A stretch of 64,000 nt of DNA from Hyaloperonospora brassicae (taxonomy: Eukaryota; Oomycota; Peronosporomycetes; Peronosporales; Peronosporaceae): contig CANTFL010000174.1 in the NCBI GenBank assembly GCA_947650285.1, positions 372,001 through 436,000 on the forward strand, in the 5' to 3' direction. Position numbers and translations under genes: made by a program. Position 1 is the first letter of the stretch. Each line of letters opens with the position of its first letter. The notes beneath the pieces were generated by a model. That model was given only the letters and a program-made list of their open reading frames with translations, was not told where the DNA came from and searched no databases. This document shows positions 56,336-64,000 of this stretch, piece after piece.

Positions 56336-56773
56336 TGTAACGGGGAAACGACAGCTACGTACTGGTCTGCCAGTATGGAGTCAACTTTTGCTGACAACAG
56401 AGAAGGTCAGTGCCCTGTTAAGTTTAAGCACTACGCAGAGGAAGAGTAAACAACTAAAGCAAGGCTCTAGTTGTATGAAAAGTAAAACTGTTATTTAATG
56501 CGACTAAGTTTTATAACTCTTGTTTCCATGTTTGTCTTGACTTAATCATTAGATACAACTAAACGTATGCTGACGTCTACTCACCATTCATTGCGCGCGA
56601 CTAGCAGCCATTGGTGGGTTGATATGTGCACAATATCAACCAATGAGAAGGCAATTCGGTCATCTCATAATATCACTATAATTCGTGATATCGGTAATGT
56701 AATATTGAATGTGATATTCTTGTTACCAATTTTGTCACAATGGTATTGTTATGTAACAGGCTACCTCGTAACA
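56336..56773 (-). repeat. 3' LTR of element E
   Basis: 438 bp, TGTAACGGGGAAACG ... CTCGTAACA, followed inside by the purine tract (plus strand TCACCCCTCCCG at 56774-56785). Confidence 0.9.
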
Positions 56774-56904
56774 TCACCCCTCCCGTAACTAATAGTCACT
56801 GTGTGATTATCGAAATATGGTGACCACCCGTTGGTCACCATCGGGACGGGGAGCACTTGTCTGGTCATATTTATTTATAACCAACCATGACTCGCATAGC
56901 TAAA

Positions 56905-58370
56905 ATGTCTATGAGGGGTGACTTCAAAAATACATAGCCTGTCGCTACGCCAGCGTCTGCGGCAGACGACTCGTCGTCTACTGGTCCTTCTCTGACTGCA
57001 GCATCTGTTGCCGCAGGCGACTGTGGTATTACACCTCGTGCACATATTGACACTTGGGGGTCATACTCTGGCGAGTCAGATGCGTCTAATTCGTGACAGG
57101 CTTCAAAGGCATCGCGATCACCTGCGGTGCCACTTCCTTCATTAAATGAACTGTCAACGAAAGTACTTGTGATTTTCGTCACAGTCTGCTCGACAGCGAT
57201 GATGAGTACGGTGGCGGGTACAATCACTCATCACCATGGTCATTTCGTGTGTGCCCGCACGAGCACGCTGACGATGATGCGAGACTTCATCACTGTAGGA
57301 ACCGTGCTACCGACATTGGTACCACGTTGAAGCGTGCTGAGCTGAATAAGTGGCGCTTGCTTGGACAGATCATCAATAGCTTGCCTCACGAGACAATCGA
57401 TCACCATCGAATTCCATTATTCGATGCGACCGAGCTTCATGGCTTGTCCTCCAGCGCGAGCAATTGTCGTGCTAAAGAAGACTTTTACCTTGAGGCTTTT
57501 GTTAAACATCGATAGTACAATAGCAACCAAAAGCGTGATAAGAACTCGCTTTTGACGGCGTAGAACGCGTTCGTCCAAAACGCCAAGAGCTTTCAACGTG
57601 AATCGTGGCTACAAAACTTGAGGCAGTACGCGTCAAGTTTGAAAAACGAACGCCAACCTGTGCAAGATACCAGCGGCATCGTTTATCGCGTCAGGCAGAC
57701 ATTCCTTGACTCACATGGGGTGGCCCTCGTGCGAGTTGTGTTGACAACTCGCAGCGCGCTAAAAGGTAAATAAATTCCGTAAGTCGGCTTTCGGGAAGGG
57801 TGCACATCTTGGCTGAGATGCGGAACGCGATTGAAAACTTGCAATCCGTCTACAACAGCCTAAAAAGCGTGTTTGCCGATGGGACCGAGAACCCGTCGGA
57901 TGTGTCTCTTCATATTGTCAAAAGAGACCGTCAACGTCAGCCACAAGCTGGGACCAAAGCTCTAAGCTGATGGATGGTGGATACCCCCACCAGCGGACAA
58001 GGTAACTTGTCTGCTCCCTGTTGTTCACGCGATGGCTCAAGATACGCCCCACGTGAAAGAGTAGATCACCGTGAGAGTCCACCAGCGGCTCTGGTGGAGG
58101 TGAGATGACCAGGTCCGTCTCAGCAGCCAGGCCTGCAGGATTTTCACGAGCGCTATGGTTGTGTCCTGGCCGAGTTGAGGGAGGACGTGGAGCACGAGTA
58201 CAATCGTTAGCATGGCTTTCTTGCGACCGTGCGACGTCTCCGTACCGACCGGGAGAAGAACCGATCGCCATTTGCGTTCGCTTGGCTTCAGAACGAACGC
58301 AAGCGTCGTGTCCTGCGCGAGGATATATCGGCGGCTTGTCGGCAGACTGTGTTGTTGCAGGATTAACGTG
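56905..58370 (+). pseudogene. Antisense extra frame (aORF) of element E, decayed
   Basis: The ATG at 56905 gives MSMRGD, 131 bp from the LTR, as in D. Readable segments: LGQIINSLPHETIDHHRIPL, FDATELHGLSSSASNCRAKE and DFYLEAFVKHR (57361-57515), QKRDKNSLLTA, NAFVQNAKSFQRESWL, then AEMRNAIENLQSVYNSLKSV and RLRTDREKNRSPFAFAWLQN (to about 58370). Stops interrupt it at several places. The level of protein similarity to D, with frameshifts in different positions, suggests the frame was maintained before the copies died. Confidence 0.6.
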
Positions 58371-59032
58371 AAAGTTCGTCTGTGATCACAAGAATATGTA
58401 GGGGGTTCTTGAGCGTGTCGGCTGTCTTAATTCTCGGAACAGGCCTCGTACTGATAGTACGGGATGAGACGCCTAACATAAAATGTAGGATGCGCACGCA
58501 TCCTACGAGGATACTCGATCTTGTATGCATTGCCTTGGCGGTGCAATAAACGAAAGGGACCAATAGTAGTGATAAACGACTGCCGATATTAGTGACTTCA
58601 TGTCTAGTTAGGTTTACGGTAGACAGTAGTGCGAGGACGTTAAACTTAAATGAAAGCACATTTGATCTTCCATTCTTTATTGCGTTCCGTTTTTGGCGAT
58701 CAACCGCGTTAGCGATGAAGTCCTGAGCTAAACAGACTATCGCCTCTCGAATCAGTAGAAAGATTCCTGCTGACACCTTCGTGAGTTGTTCAGTGCGCGT
58801 TGTACGAACTGCTAAGAGGTCTTTCTCTTGTTCATCGAGGATGTTATCGTAATCGCTGGAAAAATAACTGACTATGATGAAAATGCCAGAATTGTCATCA
58901 CTGTCTGATATCAGCAGCGTCATCGCTACTGCTAAGATCAACTTCGTCGTTATCGACATTATCGACATCGGCGTCAAACGTATCAGCAAGAGCGGTGATA
59001 CGTAAAGAACAAGGGCCAAAACGGGTTTTGCT
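57918..59032 (-). pseudogene. Integrase tail and chromodomain of element E
   Basis: 58271-57918 is open and ends with FHVGRILSHRVNNREQTSYL, VRWWGYPPSISLELW and QLVADVDGLF (chromodomain). The GPY/F-like region is in pieces between 58700 and 58500. Spacer 59019-58750 is acidic. Confidence 0.8.
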
Positions 59033-59880
59033 CTATAGAATCCCTTTCTTTCTTAGCTCATATTCACTATGCACCAGGTCGGGAATAGGTGGGTGGCGTA
59101 AACTATTCACGTACGACGGTATATGCGTTGCGGACGCATGCAGGGAGTTGTTGATGGCGATTTCGACCATCGGCAAGAACTCACTCCATCTTGAAAACGA
59201 GACGACGTATCCTCGAATTATTTCTTCAGGGACACGGTTTGCACGTTCTGTCTGACCATCTATTTCGGGATGGTCAAAGTTTGACATTATTAATCGTGTT
59301 CCCGATGTGCGGAATACGGATCGCCAAAACTTTGCCGTGAACCGAGAGTCATGGTTGGAGACGAGTTCACGGGGTTACCCGTGGAGTCGAAACACTGTGT
59401 CGGTAAAGACACGCGAACATCCGTGTGCATTGATCGAATCGAGTACCGCAGCAAGATGCACCATCTTGCTGAATCAATCCACAAGCACAAGATTACCATT
59501 ATTTGTGCGAGTGTCTTCGGGAATTCACCGACAAAGTCAATTGAAACGACCTCCCAACACTATGCCGGGATCGGCAGAGGTTGCGATGGATTTGAGATGA
59601 AGGGCTAGGCTTCACCCGCTGAAAGACATCGCAAGAACGAATGTCGTTGCGCACAAACTGGTACTGGGGGCCAGTAGAAGTCGTGACTGACCGTGAGGTA
59701 AGTCTTCTCACGTCCACGATGCCCACCTGTTGGTGCATCGTGATATTCGAAGTTGATACGCAAATGCAAATCATCATGATCTGGTACGACTACACGAGGA
59801 TTTCGTCTGAAACCGCTGTGTTTTACAGCAATTTGTTGCGAGTCGTATACCAATCCAAAGAGGAACGTTTTCTAGAGCCG
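59033..59880 (-). pseudogene. Integrase of element E
   Basis: 59853-59605 has YHDAPTGGHRGREKTYLTVS (zinc domain His pair). The core is in several frames: NFDHPEIDGQTERANRVPEE (59287-59033) carries the Glu; the two Asp segments lie between 59560 and 59340 with stops. Confidence 0.78.
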
Positions 59881-60478
59881 GCAGATCCGACAAGAATGTC
59901 CGGGATGATAATACAAGATGGTCCGTCGAACGGAGGAGATTCTTATCTCCTGCGTAGGCCTTCCGCACGTCGTCTAGTAAGGGAGACGGCGGCACACTGA
60001 ATGACAACGCCGGAACAGTGAGCAAGGCGTCACTGTTAATGCGCATAGTCGGCTCGAAATCGGACCGACGCAAAAGGGCATCAGCGACGACGTTCAGTCG
60101 TCCTGGTTTATATTCCACCATGAAGTTTTACTCCGCAAAGAAAGACAGCCACCTCGCCATTCTATGCGAGAGGTAAAGACTGTTTACGGCCGTGCGTAGT
60201 GACGCATGGTCCGTATTCACAACAAATGGCCCATCTCTCAGGAGATTGACACAATGTATACCCAGTGCATATTTCATAGCAAGGAGTTCCTTGTCATGCA
60301 CTGGGTAATTGAGCTCAGCTGCTGGCAGATGACGATATTGATGGCAAAAGTCGTGCTCTGCGCCATCGATTATATATTTTATCAGCGCACAGCCGATTGC
60401 AAAATCGCTGGCGTCACAGACCACGTGGAATGGTCAGTCCTAGTGTGCAATCGTCAATATGTGCGGTTGCATCAAGCT
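59881..60478 (-). pseudogene. RNase H of element E
   Basis: 60424-60128 reads VCDASDFAIGCALIKYIIDG, HDKELLAMKYALGIHCVNLL and VVNTDHASLRTAVNSLYLSH. A stop splits it from VEYKPGRLNVVADALLRRSD (60121 onward), at the same place as in element A. Confidence 0.82.
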
Positions 60479-61640
60479 CTATGATAAATTCGAAGGACCG
60501 CTGACTGGTAGATTTCCATGGTTAATCACATTTTTGTTTAGAAATTGAAAATATTGAGTAATCATCTCGGCGTAGTTGCGCGAGTACTTGTGTAAGTACG
60601 CCGCTAGTCCGAGGAGCTTACGAAGTGCCTTGACATCGACTAGTACGGTCCAGTCGGTGATCGCCTTGATTTTCTCGGGATCAGGGCGTACGCCATTCTT
60701 GTCAATGATGCACCCAAGAAGGGGCATTTTGCTAGACGCGAATATACACTTCTTGAGATTGGCGTACACTTTATGCTTGCGCATAAGTTGAAGAACCTGA
60801 TGAACGTGAGTTCTGTGAACTTCCACGTCCGGCTTTCCTTTAATGGCCCGGCTTCGGACATGCACATTGTCGAAATGGCTCGGCTCGAAATCCCGCAACG
60901 ATCTCAACAGATTTGTGACTCATCTGTTGAACGTTGCAGGGGCGTTACTCAGCCCTTGTGGAATCACTAGCCACGCCCACATCATACGTCTGGGGGTGCT
61001 CAATGGTGTGCACGGGATGTCCCGTTCACGTTTAAGGATCTAATAGAATACATCCATCAGATACATGGACGAAAAGATGGTACACTTAGACAAACCATTA
61101 ATGAATATGTCCTTTCGCGGTATCGGCGTCTGAGCTGGTACTGTCGCAGCATTCAACTTGCCGAATGCATGCACAGTACGCTACCCTCCTGTGGCCTTCC
61201 TCACGCAGAAGGTCGAAGAGATGTGAGGGGAAGTTGAATCCCTCACATAGCCCGCTGCAAAGCGATCGGCAAAGAACTTGTCGATCGCGAGTACTTGTTT
61301 ACGAGGCAGTTTTGACTGCTTCATGATACAGTACTTCGGGCACAGTTTGAGCTCCATCTCGTTTCTAGAGCCTTTGCCCTAAAGCAAATTTCAAGGCACG
61401 GATTCAGGGAACACATACCTGAACTCGATAAAATCCTTATGCAAAGAATCGGCCAAAAGCTACTTTCAGGATTGAAACGTTTATCGCTTGATCCGATTCT
61501 TCTCATCAAGGAAACCTCCTCACATCGATGAGATGCTGAGAAAATACTCTATCTCATCAAACACCGTTGCCGACCTCATATCGGTGACGTACTCCTATTA
61601 CGCGAGGAGTACACAGATCTGCTAAACTTTGCCACTGCGC
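60479..61640 (-). pseudogene. Reverse transcriptase of element E, catalytic Asp lost
   Basis: 60907-60479 is open: SLRDFEPSHFDNVHVRS, VYANLKKCIFASSKMPLLGC, VRPDPEKIKAITDWTVLVDV, LRKLLGLAAYLHKYSRNYAE. The YxDD box reads HFDN, so the second catalytic Asp is Asn, which would abolish activity. Upstream palm sequence (61200-60960) is in broken frames. Confidence 0.85.
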
Positions 61641-62611
61641 AGATCCCGTAAGAACCGGACAGGATCTAACGTTTGTACTTGTGTGATCTCTGAAGTTAAC
61701 ATCGGAGGTGCGATCAGATCAAGCGTATAAGTGCCTACTCTTGAACCATCATTGACCACGACATTCAATACCACATTCACGTCCTGGGAGGACGCATCCA
61801 CAGTCCGCTGACTACTCTTCCCTCAGTGTATCTTAAATGTGGCTGCGCAGCCACAATCAGATCATCTTCTTCTTTGGTCAAACGTCCGCTCGACTCAGAA
61901 TGACCGTGTTGCCGTTTGCTTGCAACCGGTTCCTTCTTTCCAGCATGCTGCCTTCCCGGCATGCATCCTTGTCCCGGTTCACTCGACTTCTTCGAGTAGT
62001 AAACATTCGGCGCCGCCTGTGCCCTTGCACAGTCGCCTAAAGCTTAATCCACAATGTAATGATCATCTACATTGCGATCTTAGACAGTCGTGCTAACGAC
62101 CGTACCACAAGTGAGGCCATAGCACTCACTCTGACTTCACCCACACACTTGTGGGCGTTCAGAGACGTTCATTAGATGGCCAGCTGATGAACAAGCGGCA
62201 GGCATCTTGACGGATCGATGCTGCCAGCTCACCATTGGCTTGTATCTCATAAGCCAAGACAACCCTAGTATGACGTCGAACTTTTCATCCAGGTCCTCTA
62301 CGATGAAATCATCATCGTACTGTTCGTCTTCCAACGTGTAGTGGATTCCTAATATACGTTTCTTAACAGTAATTGATGCGCCTATCCGCTTGGAGCACCG
62401 TCATCCTCGTTGAGGAAGTGTCACGCATATAAACATATAGCCTTCCATGCTCTAATGACTGGCGACGAACAAAATCGCTCGACCTTCTACAGTCAATACG
62501 GGCACGAAGTGACCAGTCCTTCGTCACTTCAAGCGTTAATATGATAAAGGACACCTCATCCCCATGTGCAGAGACACACAGTGACTGTGTGTCGGGAGCA
62601 ACCTTCGTCAA
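61641..62611 (-). pseudogene. Aspartic protease region of element E
   Basis: Near 62510 the active-site loop reads ARIDCRRSSDFVRRQSLE: the Asp is kept but the following Gly is lost (D has DCGAS). 62334-62137 gives EDLDEKFDVILGLSWLMRYK. 61962-61777 is linker. Confidence 0.75.
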
Positions 62612-62619
62612 GCGGTTTG

Positions 62620-63781
62620 CAAATTATCTTGATGTTGCTGAATCAGTAGGGCGCTCCTCCTCCTACTGACCCCTATCATTTTTGATGACCACCTTGCTGT
62701 TGCGTCTTTGCAAAGGCGCCAGATCCTCATCCTCCAACTTTCTCAGCTGGTGGACGGTCACTTCGCTCAGTACCGCGATGTTCTGAGCGGGGGAGACTGC
62801 ATTCATATGCGTAATTTTCCAACTTGTGACAGCGATGGTATTTCAGTATTCGCTTGTCATTGGGACGGCGAGAATTCTCTCCCTCTACCACACAGAGGTC
62901 TATTGGCTCTGGACCTCCGACCGCCGGTTGTCTCTGTGGACGATAAGGGGTGAACGTAGTGAGGGCCTGTCTCAAACTTAGATCTTCCTGCTCCTCTGTG
63001 TAGATCGCTTCTGAGAGCGTCTTCAGCTCTCCGCGGAACAGGCGATCTCTGACGGGGCCATCTGAAAGTCCTTGAATGAGTATTGTGATCAACACAAATT
63101 CACTCCCAGGGTTTGCTACCATGCAACTTGCAAGGTAACACACATGTTGAGCGTAAGCGTGAACTTTACGCTTACCCTGTTTGATTTCAAGAAGCTCTGA
63201 TAGAGTCCTGAACTCTGCCCTTGGCGGCTCAAACGTTTCGCTGAGTAGGGTCGCTAAGATCCTCAACGATCCGAACACATTCGGGTCGTGCAACTTGAGG
63301 TTCAAGGCCCAAGCTCTGGCTTCTCCTGCCCGATTAGACTGAGCGAATGAGACTTGCATTCGCTCATCGTCGATGCGACGGGACTCGATGGCACCGTCTA
63401 CCTCGACGAATCATCTCAACAGGAAATCTTCCTCGATTTTCCGATACTTGGAAATCACTAACACAAGGGTATCCCGTCGACGCTCACGCGTCGACTCTGC
63501 GGACTAATACTGTTGCTGTCTCAGCACTCCAGTCCGCTGATGATCTTGTTGTCACAACAAGATCGCCTCTGCTTGCGACACATCAAGTTCTCGTTGCATG
63601 AACTTGCCGATGACGGAATACAGCCATCCCTGCCCCTTGAGGACAGCATAGTCTAGACAGGTTCCTCGCCAACGGCCGAACTCATTCGTTCGATCGCACT
63701 CCAGTCGATGTCGCTCAAATGGGAGTAGCTTTCACGTGTTCCGTGAAAGATGTCGTCATTTACGTCGTCCGACATGTTCAT
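62620..63781 (-). pseudogene. gag of element E
   Basis: The ATG at 63781 gives MNMSDDVNDDIFHGTRESYS, with a stop after about 45 codons. 63359-62727 is open over 210 codons and covers FEPPRAEFRTLSELLEIKQG, TILIQGLSDGPVRDRLFRGE and the knuckle CHRCHKLENYAYEC, where the CCHC His is Asn. Confidence 0.83.
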
Positions 63782-63811
63782 GTTGGGCGATGTGCTAGTG
63801 GTCCTTGGACG

Positions 63812-63829
63812 GACTACAAAGTGCTACCA
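63812..63829 (-). other. Primer-binding site of element E
   Basis: Minus-strand TGGTAGCACTTTGTAGTC, two bases inside the 5' LTR, identical to A and D. Confidence 0.7.
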
Positions 63830-63831
63830 GG

Positions 63832-64000
63832 TGTAACGGGTCGCCGACAGCTACTTACTGGTCTGCCAGTATGAAGTCAACTTTCACTGACAACAGAGAA
63901 GGTCAGTGCCCTGCTAAGTTTAAGCACTACGCAGAGGAAGAGTAAACAACTAAGGCAAGGCTCTAGTTGTATGAAAAGTAAAACTGCTATTTAATGCGAC
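63832..64000 (-). repeat. 5' LTR of element E, partial
   Basis: Starts TGTAACGGGTCGCCGACAGC and matches the first 169 bp of 56336-56773; continues past the window. Confidence 0.88.

Larger units (their letters stand above)
56336..64000 (-). mobile_element. Gypsy element E (A-like), runs off window
   Basis: Minus-strand element with a 438-bp LTR at 56336-56773 and the second LTR starting at 63832 and cut by the window end. The left flank CCTCG (56331-56335) would be the target duplication. Gene order is the same as in D, including the reverse-strand aORF. In sequence it is closest to element A: shared loss of the zinc-knuckle His and near-identical chromodomain. Many stops. Confidence 0.92.

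Overview
The window looks like a repeat-rich, gene-poor stretch of an oomycete genome, most likely in the Phytophthora / downy mildew group. The evidence is: Ty3/gypsy polyproteins of the type common in those genomes; a small intronless secreted protein with an EER-like and WY-like layout; a 13-bp match (11 of 13) to the oomycete initiator just upstream of it; and a partial CABIN1-like gene. There is no bacterial or plasmid character.

Layout. 1-1102 holds the 5' part of a TPR protein gene on the minus strand, running off the left edge. 1991-24022 is a gypsy element (A, plus strand, TSD GATTG), split inside its reverse transcriptase by a 13.9-kb gypsy element B (5568-19468, minus strand). B is itself interrupted by a 1.75-kb solo LTR (C, 9929-11675, TSD GAGG). 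A tRNA-derived SINE (24918-25094, 12-bp TSD) and a solo LTR (25621-26090, TSD CATAC) follow. 27094-34855 is the best preserved A-like element (D, minus strand, TSD TAAGC). The effector candidate is at 35140-35784. Next come a decayed LINE (38528-41810), LTR fragments, a tRNA-like sequence, a pogo/Tigger transposon (48801-54110) split by a hAT transposon (49800-53554, 8-bp TSD), and a third A-like element (E, 56336 to beyond the right edge, minus strand).

How the parts work together. A, D and E are one gypsy clade: LTRs starting TGTAACGGG, a shared primer-binding site, gag with a CCHC knuckle, aspartic protease, RT, RNase H, integrase and a C-terminal chromodomain. Each also carries, between pol and the 3' LTR and on the opposite strand, an extra reading frame (aORF) whose protein sequence is recognisably shared by all three. 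Its C-terminal coiled-coil half overlaps the end of pol. All copies have stops or frameshifts, so none looks autonomous. LTR divergence judged by eye (A about 3%, D about 2%, B about 1%) fits the nesting order.

Most unusual signal. Element D, and to a lesser degree its relatives, is saturated with short perfect or near-perfect inverted repeats: about 25 stems of 7-16 bp in 1.25 kb around the aORF, and many more through pol and the LTRs. This lies on top of protein-coding sequence and is not seen in the host-like gene, the LINE or the DNA transposons. Element B has a different peculiarity: extreme GATC enrichment, a 101-bp GATC-rich minisatellite inside its long LTR, and an in-frame 30-bp minisatellite inside pol. 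Everything here was read by eye; no search or folding program was run.
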